Assembly: GCF_001315105.1 (NCBI RefSeq) | Contig: NZ_BAZR01000014.1 | Coordinates: 1 to 64,000, forward strand | Source of the DNA: Paenibacillus sp. JCM 10914 | Lineage (GTDB): Bacteria; Bacillota; Bacilli; Paenibacillales; Paenibacillaceae | Direction of reading: 5' to 3' | Length of the DNA: 64,000 bases | Part shown: positions 56,312 through 64,000 of the stretch, piece by piece | How positions within the stretch are numbered: the stretch's first letter is position 1 | Layout of the letters: the number at the start of each line of letters is the position of its first letter | The notes under the pieces: generated by a model | Seen by the model: the letters and a program-made list of their open reading frames with translations, nothing else | Told to the model about the DNA's origin: nothing | The model's database searches: none | Made by a program: the position numbers and the translations under genes

Positions 56312-56320
56312 AAAGAACAA

Positions 56321-56370
56321 CAGCCACCTTTCCTTATTTGTGAAGAATGAGGAGGGGTGGCTGATTTATT
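56321..56370. terminator. Bidirectional terminator
   Basis: Arms cagccacctttcc and ggaggggtggctg (one mismatch) with A- and T-rich flanks, between the gene ending at 56311 and argS, which converges on it. Confidence 0.65.
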
Positions 56371-56384
56371 TACACCGAGAATGA

Positions 56385-58253
56385 TTACATTCGGCTTGGA
56401 GTTGGGAGACCAAGAACGTTCAAAGCTTCGCCGAGCGTTCTCTTGAATAAAGAAGTGAGCCATACACGGAACTGAAGCACTTCAGGCTGTGCTTTTAATA
56501 TCGGACATGCCGCATAGAAATTATTGAACAATGAACACAACTCGTACGTGAAATTGCAGATCGTGCTCGGTGAGAGCTCACGTCCCGCCGTATGCAAGGT
56601 GTCTTGCCAAGTGCTGATATGGCGCAGGAGCGCATGCTCGGCATTCTCGAGCGTAGGGAATGCTGCAGGTATGCTGACAGCCTGGGTGCCTGCATCCTGT
56701 GCTTTATTAAGAACGCTGAGTGCTCTTGCATATGAATAGAGGAGATAGACCCCCGTATTGCCGGAAATCTCGGTAGCTTGTTTCAGATCAAACACAACCT
56801 CGGTTTGCAGGGCAAACCGCAGCAGGTAGTAGCGAATAGCGGCGGCTGCGATCTCGCGGCTGGACAGACCGTTCTTATCGGAACGGGTCTGTTCAATCAC
56901 GTTCTCGACTTGCTGGAGCAGCTCTGTGATTTTGATGCCGATCCCTTGGCGGCCGGACATGGCATAAGAGGCTTTACCGTCGGAAATATCGATGCCTAGA
57001 TCAGCGGCTGCTGACGGGCTTAGCGATACGACGCCGTAACTGACATGCCGGAGCTTATCGGCTTCCTTGGTAAACCCTAGACTCTGAAGCGCCTGCTTGA
57101 CCATCATCTGCGGATATTGTTGTCTGTAATCAATGACGTTGATAACCATGTCGGTACGGCCGAAGTTGCGGGCTTCCCCGTTCGTGCTGGTCGTCCACAC
57201 ATTATCCGTGAATCGTTTATATACAAAATCATTCGCAAGCACGCCATATTTCCATAAATGATAGGCGATGTCTTTCGCCGTATAGGTGAGAATGCCGTTG
57301 GAACGTACAAGAACTTTATCGGCGCTATGATCCGACTCGGTATCTTCCACCGTTTCTTCTTGTTCGGTTTGCTTAAGCACCCAGCAGCCAGCAAGCTTAC
57401 CTTCGGTTTCTAGTTGGAACAAGGACGTTTTCTTCAGCAACTCAAAGGCGGAGTCCCAGAAACCCTCTCTCACAATGTTGCTCTCCCATACCAACAGATC
57501 GTAATCAATGCCAAATTGCTTCATTTCCTCAAGGTGCTCTTTAGCGATTCTTTCTGCTACAAGCAAGCCGATCCAGGCCAGATTCTGATTACCTTCTTCC
57601 AGCGCATGCAGAACCTCTGTCCGATGCGCCACAAGCGCGGGATCTTGAACGTACGCCCGGTTCGTACTGGAATATACATCCCAGCAGTAATCCCCGAAGC
57701 GACCATGTTCCGTGGTAGTGGGGGTGTGCAGCAAGCCAACGACCGTATCCGCCAATTGATTACCAAGATCATCGATGTAATTATGGACTTCAACCTCGTG
57801 ACCCAGCGTTCTCATGAGTCTGACCAGCGTATCCCCAATGCAGGAGTTTCTCAAATGGCCGATATGGGCCGATTTGTTCGGGTTAATCGAGGTATGCTCG
57901 ATGACTACCTTTTTTCCTGGGGCAGAGGGAAGTGTGAACGTGTGGGTTGCCCAAACGCTCCAGTTGATGCGCAGATTAATAAATCCAGGTGGGACAACCT
58001 CAATACTGGATATCAAGCTGACAAATGAAGCATCTTCCGCAAGTTGCCCCTTGATGAGCTCTGCAATCTGAAGGGGGGCTTTGCGAAGGATTTTGGCTAA
58101 CTGCATGGCGATGTTCGTTGCATAGTCGCCATGTTCCAGACTGGCGGGCTGCTCGATCCGCACGGGAATGGAAGCAGGCAAAGTCGTGTCATAAGAAATA
58201 CACACGCTATGCACAGCTTTTTCTAGATGATGAATGATCAATTGACTTAACAC
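56385..58253 (-). CDS. argS: Arginine-tRNA ligase (divergent, second-type ArgS)
   Basis: A 622-residue class I synthetase starting at GTG 58253 behind GGGAGG. N-terminal add-1 domain (ASLEHGDYATNIAMQLAKIL), then IEHTSINPNKSAHIGHLRNS (HIGH) and VEVHNYIDDLGNQLADTVV, then SNGILTYTAKDIAYHLWKYG. In place of KMSKS is YAMSGRQGIGIKI, so the second signature is diverged as in many ArgS proteins. The C-terminal anticodon domain has GVYLLYSYARALSVLNKA and NFTYELCSLFNNFYAACPIL. Longer than the usual 555-570. A T-box leader controls it and two tRNA-Arg(UCU) genes flank it. Confidence 0.9.
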   Translation of the reverse strand: MLSQLIIHHLEKAVHSVCISYDTTLPASIPVRIEQPASLEHGDYATNIAMQLAKILRKAPLQIAELIKGQLAEDASFVSLISSIEVVPPGFINLRINWSVWATHTFTLPSAPGKKVVIEHTSINPNKSAHIGHLRNSCIGDTLVRLMRTLGHEVEVHNYIDDLGNQLADTVVGLLHTPTTTEHGRFGDYCWDVYSSTNRAYVQDPALVAHRTEVLHALEEGNQNLAWIGLLVAERIAKEHLEEMKQFGIDYDLLVWESNIVREGFWDSAFELLKKTSLFQLETEGKLAGCWVLKQTEQEETVEDTESDHSADKVLVRSNGILTYTAKDIAYHLWKYGVLANDFVYKRFTDNVWTTSTNGEARNFGRTDMVINVIDYRQQYPQMMVKQALQSLGFTKEADKLRHVSYGVVSLSPSAAADLGIDISDGKASYAMSGRQGIGIKITELLQQVENVIEQTRSDKNGLSSREIAAAAIRYYLLRFALQTEVVFDLKQATEISGNTGVYLLYSYARALSVLNKAQDAGTQAVSIPAAFPTLENAEHALLRHISTWQDTLHTAGRELSPSTICNFTYELCSLFNNFYAACPILKAQPEVLQFRVWLTSLFKRTLGEALNVLGLPTPSRM

Positions 58254-58298
58254 GGTAAATCCTCCCTTAATCTCTGTTTCATTTACAAAAAAGAATAC

Positions 58299-58546
58299 AA
58301 AAAAGCCCCCATCTCATAAAGAGACGAGGACTTGAACTCGCGGTACCACTCTTGTTGCTGAAACTTTGGTTTCAGCCACCTTAACACGATAACGGTGTGA
58401 GCCGGGGCTTCCTACGCTGGATTTCGGAAGACCATCTCCTGGGTCCGTTTCACGGCCGACCTTGTACCGGTTCTCACTTGTTCCGGCTCGCTTGGACTAA
58501 GGTCTGCAGCTACTCTCCCATTCAAAGAAAATGAACATATCGGTTT
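58299..58546 (-). ncRNA. T-box riboswitch leader of argS
   Basis: The T-box sequence AGAGTGGTACCGCG (minus strand) is at 58339-58352. It is followed by a terminator stem ending in gggggcttttttg (58299-58335). Upstream stems include gagccggaacaag with gaaccgg. It should sense uncharged tRNA-Arg, perhaps the UCU species encoded on either side. I did not assign the specifier codon. Confidence 0.9.
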
Positions 58547-58552
58547 TTAACC

Positions 58553-58580
58553 ATTATAATCAACTCACTTAGAAAATCAA
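58553..58580 (-). promoter_or_regulatory. Promoter of the argS leader
   Basis: On the minus strand TTGATT (58580-58575) and a perfect TATAAT (58558-58553) are 16 bp apart, with transcription starting near 58546 at the leader. Confidence 0.65.
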
Positions 58581-58589
58581 CCTAAACTT

Positions 58590-59354
58590 CTAAAGCTTTT
58601 CCGCCACGATCCGCAGTCGTTTATAATCAGCGTAATAACTGTCCTCATTCCAGAGCGTGGATTTGGTGATATCGCTGATGCTATTGATGGCATCCTCTTT
58701 CTGTTGTTCAGTAAATCCATCGAAGAAATGATCGCCAAAATGCAGCAGCCAAATTCGAATGCCGTCCGCTCCTCCGGATAGCCGGGTCGGACGATCGAAA
58801 TGATAGGCCATTCTCACTCGAAACCCGTGCGCTTCGAGCAGCGATGCATACTCGCCTATACTGGGATAGTACCATGGATTCCGGGTGGCAGCGTCGATAC
58901 CATGCGAATCTAAGAGGACCAATCGAATAGCGTGGTAGATACCCTCTACATTTCCTTTACCACCGAATTCAGCAACCAATCGGCCGCCGGGCTTTAAGGC
59001 AGCGTGCACCGAGCGTATGACGCCTTCAGCATTCCGCATCCAGTGTAGGGCTGCGTTAGAGAAGACCGCATCATACTGCGTTGCCGTTGTGAAATTTTGT
59101 CCATCTTCGGGTATAAACGTTAGGGAGGGATATTTGGCTGCAGCACTTTCGATCATCTCATGGGATGCATCCATTCCGGTTACGCGTGCTCCGGAAGCTG
59201 AAATCTCATACGCCAAGTCGCCCGTTCCACATCCAAGGTCAAGTATATGTTCGCCGGGCTTGGGAGCCAGCCATTCGATGAGTCCTTTACCATAACCTGA
59301 AACGAAGGATAACTGCTGATCGTAAGCTTGCGGCTTCCATGTTTGTTCTGACAA
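58590..59354 (-). CDS. Class I SAM-dependent methyltransferase (trans-aconitate type-like)
   Basis: About 254 residues from TTG 59354 (MSEQTWKPQAYDQQLSFVSG), which has AAAGGAGTG 9 bp upstream; an ATG at 59375 lacks a site. HILDLGCGTGDLAYEISASG is the SAM-binding motif I; VTGMDASHEMIESA motif II; YDAVFSNAALHWM and LKPGGRLVAEFGGKGNVEG follow, as in trans-aconitate 2-methyltransferase-like proteins. Small-molecule substrate is likely but unknown. It runs towards the argS leader. Confidence 0.82.
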   Translation of the reverse strand: MSEQTWKPQAYDQQLSFVSGYGKGLIEWLAPKPGEHILDLGCGTGDLAYEISASGARVTGMDASHEMIESAAAKYPSLTFIPEDGQNFTTATQYDAVFSNAALHWMRNAEGVIRSVHAALKPGGRLVAEFGGKGNVEGIYHAIRLVLLDSHGIDAATRNPWYYPSIGEYASLLEAHGFRVRMAYHFDRPTRLSGGADGIRIWLLHFGDHFFDGFTEQQKEDAINSISDITKSTLWNEDSYYADYKRLRIVAEKL

Positions 59355-59585
59355 GTCTGGGAGCACTCCTTTCATACAACAAATATTGGATTTAACGTAT
59401 GGTTATTGTTACACGGCTTTCTTTATATGTAAAATATATAAATTCTATTAAATTAATAGGAATCACCAATAAGTTCATGCGGAAAACAGCTTCTGATTCC
59501 CTTATAATAGATAGTATCGTTACTTTTTTGATTGGGGATAGAAGCTCTACAAAGAAACGAGGTGTCATTCATTTTAGACAAGAAA

Positions 59586-62327
59586 ATGAAATCTTTTCCT
59601 GACCATTTATCCTTCCGGTATACTTGGCGTTCTTATCAAAAAAGGATATTGGATGGACTGGACGAGCATTTAAAAAACCGCCATTTGCATCTGGTAGCAC
59701 CACCAGGCTCCGGCAAAACCGTACTCGGACTTGAGGTCATGCTTCGCATAAACCGACCAACGATTATACTGGCGCCTACCTTGACGATTAAGCAGCAATG
59801 GGCGAGCCGGTTTGTAGAACTTTTTTTGCCAGACAGCGAGGATACCCCGGATTGGATTTCGACATCGCTCAAGCAGCCGGCGTTGGTGACGATCACTACG
59901 TATCGAGCCTTACATCGCTTGTTAAGCACCGCAGGGGAGAACAATCTGCCTGAAGATGGAGACGGTGCCGATCCCGAACCGACGGAGGAAGCAGGTCAGG
60001 GAGATGATTTGGAAGAGATCAACAGCCACACGGAAGCGCTGGAGACCATCCGGCAATGGACGGAAATCGGTGTGCATACCCTTATCTTTGATGAGGCGCA
60101 TCATTTAAGGGTGTCTTGGTGGCAAAGCGCCATGCAGTTGTGCAGCATGCTCGACCAACCTACCAAAATCGCGCTTACCGCAACACCACCGTACGATGTG
60201 AGTCCAAGAGAGTGGCAGCGCTATATTGAACTTTGCGGCCCGATCGATGAAGAGATCAGCGTGCCTGAGTTAGTTCGCCACGGTGAGCTGTGTCCGCATC
60301 AGGATTATATAAGCCTCACCACACCGACATCCGATGAAGCGTCAAGAATACGCAAGTTTCGCACAGACGCAGCACAGTTGAAAGACGATATGGTGCAGAA
60401 TGCGTTTTTGGCAAACTTGCTTGTTCATCATCCATGGATTGCACAGTCGAATACTTACATAGAAGATATCCTATCATCACCGGGGTACTACTCCAGCATG
60501 GTCATTTATCTACGTGCTGCCGATCAACCGGAATGGAAAGAAGCGGTGAAACTCCTGGGGATGAAGGAGAAGGAAGTACCTGATTTCACGGAGGAATGGC
60601 TCGAGGAGCTGCTGACTGGCGTTCTATATAGGGATCCTCACGTGGACCATGAACAGCCCGAGATCAAGGCTTGGCAGAAGCATATGAGTCGTATGGGTAT
60701 GATTGAGCGGCGCAGGGTCTATCTCAGGTCGACGCCGGCCTTTGACAAGATGCTGGTACAGAGCGTCTCCAAGCTGCACAGCATCGGACGAATACTTGAT
60801 TTTGAGCGCTCTGTCCTGGAGGAACGTCTGCGCATGGTTATTTTGACGGATTATATTCGCAAGGACGATCTGCCTAGACACGGAGATGATCTTAACCCGC
60901 TCACTCGGTTGGGCGTCGTTCCAATCTTCGAAATGATTCGCAGGCAGCTGCTTGAGGCTGGAAAGCTGAAGCTAGCCGACAGGCTGCCTATTGGCATATT
61001 AACAGGTTCTTTTGTTGTGTTACCGGCATCTGCCCTGCCGCTGGCCACGGAGGGTGCGAGTCGGCGCGGGGTTCAGCTGTCGACCAAGCCTTTGGTGCAT
61101 GATGAGCGTTTCGTCACGGTAGATGTAAGAGATTCCAATCGTTCGACTATCGTAGCGATCGTGACCGAAGTATTTGCGCAAGGAGAGATTGAGATACTGG
61201 TGGGGACGGCTGCCTTGTTAGGCGAAGGATGGGATGCGCCGGGAATCAATTCCCTGATCATGGCTTCCTATGTCGGCTCCTTTATGTTATCGAACCAGAT
61301 GAGAGGAAGGGCCATTCGGACTCAGCGCGGTAATCCGGACAAGACGGGGGCGATATGGCATTTAGCGTGCGTTGATACAAGCGGAATCGATGGTGGGGAG
61401 GACCTGGCTTCCTTAGCCCGAAGATTCAGGTCTTTGGTTGGCCTATCGGTTACGTATCAGAAGATTGAATCCGGAATGGATCGTATGGGCCTGGATGTAA
61501 GAAAAAGACAGACTGCGCGGAGCATCGATGCTTATAACCAAGATACTCTAAGAAGAGCTAAGGAGCGGCATCTTCTGAAGGAGCGTTGGGACGCCGCAAT
61601 CGGTCTGCATTCCTCCATGACGGAGGAACTTACGGTTACGAAAGAGAGCATGCCCAGACCGTATATATTTTCCCATACCATCAAGGCTGTATTTATGTTT
61701 GGGATATTTTTGGCAATTGGCGCATGGGGGGAGGCGGTCCTCTCGCCGCGGCTGCTGAGTATGGATGCACCAACCTGGTTTAAGATGCTGATCCCGCTCG
61801 TTATAGCTCTCCTCGTCTCAAGTCCATGGATCTATAAAGCGATTAAAATGAAAGTGCGTCACCGGTCTCTGGATCGCAGTATCCGCCAGGTCGGACTCGC
61901 TGTTTATTCGACTCTTTACCGCATGGAGCTTATGGGGGAGGAGCCGAGCATTCATCGCATCAAGGCGGAAGAGGAAGGCGGTGCGGTTGTTTGCTGGCTT
62001 CGGGATGGCAGTACCCAAGAAAAAACGGTCTTTCTTCTTGCTCTGCAGCAGGTGCTGGATCCAATAGAGAACCCCCGTTATCTTCTATATCGTGAATCAA
62101 AGAGCTGGTTTGTCACGAAGCGTGACTATCACGCGGTTCCCGAAGAGATCGGACGGCGTAAAGAGAATGCCGAACGATTTGTGGAATCATGGCGCAAGCA
62201 TGTAGGTCCAGCCGAGCTTGTCTACACGCGTACACCGGAAGGCCGAAAGATGCTGCTCACTGCCAGAACGAAGGCATTATCCTCGATGTTCGTTCATAAA
62301 TCGGATCGAATTAGTGCGTGGAGATAG
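59586..62327 (+). CDS. SF2 helicase with predicted transmembrane hairpin
   Basis: About 913 residues from ATG 59586. A GAGGTG at 59559-59564 better fits an ATT at 59571, so the start is uncertain. The helicase has HLVAPPGSGKTVLG (Walker A, about residue 40), IFDEAHHLR (DEAH), ALTATPPYD (motif III), GTAALLGEGWDAPGIN (motif V) and LSNQMRGRAIRTQRGNPDK (motif VI). Two hydrophobic helices follow (IKAVFMFGIFLAIGAWG about 700, and LIPLVIALLVSSPWIY about 740), then a 155-residue basic, soluble C-terminus. Such a membrane segment is uncommon in SF2 helicases. It lies alone between tRNA-Arg copies and could be a DNA repair or defence protein; no nuclease motif was seen. Confidence 0.8.
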   Translation: MKSFPDHLSFRYTWRSYQKRILDGLDEHLKNRHLHLVAPPGSGKTVLGLEVMLRINRPTIILAPTLTIKQQWASRFVELFLPDSEDTPDWISTSLKQPALVTITTYRALHRLLSTAGENNLPEDGDGADPEPTEEAGQGDDLEEINSHTEALETIRQWTEIGVHTLIFDEAHHLRVSWWQSAMQLCSMLDQPTKIALTATPPYDVSPREWQRYIELCGPIDEEISVPELVRHGELCPHQDYISLTTPTSDEASRIRKFRTDAAQLKDDMVQNAFLANLLVHHPWIAQSNTYIEDILSSPGYYSSMVIYLRAADQPEWKEAVKLLGMKEKEVPDFTEEWLEELLTGVLYRDPHVDHEQPEIKAWQKHMSRMGMIERRRVYLRSTPAFDKMLVQSVSKLHSIGRILDFERSVLEERLRMVILTDYIRKDDLPRHGDDLNPLTRLGVVPIFEMIRRQLLEAGKLKLADRLPIGILTGSFVVLPASALPLATEGASRRGVQLSTKPLVHDERFVTVDVRDSNRSTIVAIVTEVFAQGEIEILVGTAALLGEGWDAPGINSLIMASYVGSFMLSNQMRGRAIRTQRGNPDKTGAIWHLACVDTSGIDGGEDLASLARRFRSLVGLSVTYQKIESGMDRMGLDVRKRQTARSIDAYNQDTLRRAKERHLLKERWDAAIGLHSSMTEELTVTKESMPRPYIFSHTIKAVFMFGIFLAIGAWGEAVLSPRLLSMDAPTWFKMLIPLVIALLVSSPWIYKAIKMKVRHRSLDRSIRQVGLAVYSTLYRMELMGEEPSIHRIKAEEEGGAVVCWLRDGSTQEKTVFLLALQQVLDPIENPRYLLYRESKSWFVTKRDYHAVPEEIGRRKENAERFVESWRKHVGPAELVYTRTPEGRKMLLTARTKALSSMFVHKSDRISAWR

Positions 62328-62442
62328 GGACGCAATAAAAAGTTCAAGTGGGATACGGCCCTGTCTGGCCGACTGCGAAGCATATCTACTGAAGATTATT
62401 CGCAGGCGGGCCCCTACTCGGGGTTCTCATCCCATGGGACGC

Positions 62443-62468
62443 AAAAAAACACCGTCAATTGACGGTGT
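62443..62468 (-). terminator. Terminator after tRNA-Arg copy 2
   Basis: Arms caccgtc and gacggtg enclose an aatt loop; on the minus strand a seven-T run follows. It resembles the terminator of copy 1. Confidence 0.85.
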
Positions 62469-62477
62469 TCTTTGTTA

Positions 62478-62551
<74 letters not shown>

Positions 62552-62813
62552 ATGATTTTTTCAAGCAGGAATTATCTTATCACACGGGGAGGGGAAATTC
62601 AATCATAATTTTACCTGGTTCATTTTTTAGGGATTGCAGGATTATTCCGATACCATTCGGGGTTATATTGATAAGATACACGACTTGATCATTAGATCGT
62701 TATCGGATGACGGTGACCGTGCTGACGGTACGGAATCCTCGTTTTTTTATCTTGGCTATACATATGCTATAATCTACGATTATGACGAGCAGGATCAGAA
62801 AGGAGGTGTCCTT

Positions 62814-63746
62814 ATCAAGGACTCTTACTTCCCAGAACAAGAGGATAAGAACATCATCCTGTTACCGAAGACGCTGGACTACTATCAGATTCAGCTTACG
62901 GTTATGCTTGAGAATGAACGGTACGGTGAAGCGATGGGGGTGCTGCGTTTCCTCCTCCAGTGCAGCGGACAGAACGAGCGCAATTACGAAGAGTGGCAAT
63001 CGCTTCTTGAATGGCTCGAAGCCGCCTTTCCGGAAGCGGCTGTACCCGCCTCCGAAGGTGCTCCTTCCGAGCCTGAAGAGGATGACCCGGACGAAGCGGA
63101 AATGACGCGGCAGATGGTTAACCAAAAAGCCGCTCAAGACGCGGGTTATGCCGACAAATTGCTGGCGTCTGTCATGAACGGGCCACTAACGGAGCAGACG
63201 ATACTGGCGCTTGAGCAGCTTGCCTATCTGGAACGCCCTGAAATTGACGCCGCTCTAACCGATTGGCTGCGTGAGACCCCACTGCATCCCTTGCTGCAAT
63301 TCCGGGTTCTGCAAACCCTGCGCAGAAGGGGCATGGATGGGGTTGTCAGTCTCACACGCGGGCAGGAAACCGTAGAGATCGAGATTGATGCGGTGCCTTT
63401 GTCCCCAGAAGATTTTCCGCTGGCAATGAACAAGATTCTGGAGCGGGTGGCGGATCAAACCGAAATACACGAGCCCACCTTGTATTATTTTGCTCAGGAG
63501 CTATGGTCTCAGTTCATTATGGCTATCTACGGTACAACCGATTACTTCTCCATGCAGAACGAAGATGACTCCATGCTGGATATTTGGGCGGCAGCTCTAC
63601 ATGATGTCATTTCTGAGAGCCTGAAGGGATTTCGCAACGAGGAAGAGATTCGCAGATTGTACGGAATCACAGACACGATGCGATTCCGATACGAAGGGGC
63701 CTACCGTTCTCTTATGCAATTTGTTTCAGCAGGGGTGGAAGAATAG
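62814..63746 (+). CDS. TPR-like protein upstream of tig (YsoA-like)
   Basis: The frame runs from 62634, but a strong AAAGGAGGTG (62799-62808) is followed after 7 bp by ATC at 62814, and a TATAAT (62768-62773) lies before it, so I infer a start there (about 310 residues). A non-ATG start or an upstream TTG (62634) both remain possible. Segments LPKTLDYYQIQLTVMLEN, GVLRFLLQCSG, EWQSLLEWLEAAF, LLASVMNGPLTEQTILALEQ and MRFRYEGAYRSLMQFVSAG are helical, TPR-like. In Bacillus a TPR protein (YsoA) lies before tig in the same way; function unknown. Confidence 0.75.
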   Translation: MKDSYFPEQEDKNIILLPKTLDYYQIQLTVMLENERYGEAMGVLRFLLQCSGQNERNYEEWQSLLEWLEAAFPEAAVPASEGAPSEPEEDDPDEAEMTRQMVNQKAAQDAGYADKLLASVMNGPLTEQTILALEQLAYLERPEIDAALTDWLRETPLHPLLQFRVLQTLRRRGMDGVVSLTRGQETVEIEIDAVPLSPEDFPLAMNKILERVADQTEIHEPTLYYFAQELWSQFIMAIYGTTDYFSMQNEDDSMLDIWAAALHDVISESLKGFRNEEEIRRLYGITDTMRFRYEGAYRSLMQFVSAGVEE

Positions 63747-63896
63747 CAGACTGCTAGCTGGAAATCGTTTACGTTATCATCGCATCCGGGTTCACCCTTG
63801 AAAAAGGATTTAATGTTGTTTATACTATAGTGGTTATTCGGTACGTGATAGATTATTGCGCCGACCACGTGAATTATTTTGGAGGGGAAAGCATAA

Positions 63897-64000
63897 ATGA
63901 AAGCAACTTGGGAAAAAATAGAGAAGAACCTTGGCGTTCTTGACGTTGAGGTTGATGCGGAGCGCGTTGCGTCCGCCCTCGACAAAGCTTTTAATAAAGT
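63897..64000 (+). CDS. tig: Trigger factor, 5' end only
   Basis: The ATG at 63897 follows GGAGGGG and opens MKATWEKIEKNLGVLDVEVD, the start of trigger factor, the ribosome-bound chaperone and prolyl isomerase. The gene runs off the right edge. The gene order TPR protein-tig matches Bacillus. Confidence 0.88.
   Translation, partial: MKATWEKIEKNLGVLDVEVDAERVASALDKAFNK

Noticed and set aside
57414..58028. 204-residue plus-strand frame
   Set aside because: Antisense to argS, which has all synthetase motifs.
62634..62813. N-terminal 60 codons of the TPR-like frame
   Set aside because: It overlaps a TATAAT box and precedes a strong ribosome site, so it is probably not translated.

Overview
The window looks like chromosomal DNA of a spore-forming member of the Bacillales, most likely a Paenibacillus or close relative. 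This is inferred from gene content, with no database check: strong AGGAGG ribosome sites, frequent TTG/GTG starts, two T-box leaders, sporulation genes (gerE, gerM, YhcN/YlaJ lipoprotein, CgeB-like and YheC/YheD-like proteins), YesM/YesN-type two-component systems beside sugar ABC transporters, and the gene orders gerM-rph-rdgB and TPR protein-tig known from Bacillus. No phage, transposase, CRISPR array or rRNA operon was seen.

Region 1 (1-18.9 kb) is a spore-surface glycosylation locus. It holds a YheC/YheD-like ATP-grasp gene, a CotSA-like GT4 enzyme, a probable WIAG-tail protein, several GT2 glycosyltransferases, a sugar-1-phosphate nucleotidyltransferase, three small helical proteins, a very basic protein with a Gly-Tyr repeat, two tandem CgeB paralogues, another GT4 enzyme with a basic tail, and a four-gene nucleotide-sugar set (UDP-GlcNAc 2-epimerase, 4,6-dehydratase, RmlD-like reductase, SDR epimerase). 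It ends at a YhcN/YlaJ-type lipoprotein gene. Several otherwise unrelated proteins share a GYxxGY-type segment and/or Arg/Lys-rich tails, which suggests a common targeting or scaffold mechanism. A sigma-K-like promoter precedes one of the GT2 genes.

Region 2 (18.9-32.8 kb) carries an amino-sugar operon (rpiR-type regulator, nagB, nagA), gerE with a TTG start, a YesM/YesN pair followed by a CcpA-site-preceded sugar ABC transporter, a feo iron operon with FeoB split into two genes, and a flavin monooxygenase-ArsR pair. Region 3 (32.8-43.7 kb) has T-box-controlled proS, a second sugar ABC transporter with its own YesM/YesN pair, a ClpX-type zinc-finger gene lying inside that transporter cluster, and an MBL-fold hydrolase. 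Region 4 (43.9-55.5 kb) has glgC-glgD-glgP, a PgpA-like gene, gerM-rph-rdgB, an AsnO-type asparagine synthetase and small unknown genes. Region 5 (55.6-64 kb) has two inverted tRNA-Arg(UCU) copies flanking a T-box-controlled argS-like gene, a methyltransferase and a large helicase with a predicted transmembrane hairpin, then a TPR-like gene and the start of tig.

About ten conserved genes are interrupted by frameshifts, nearly all repaired by adding back one base. This pattern suggests indel errors in the sequence more than gene decay, so the broken genes here may be intact in the organism.
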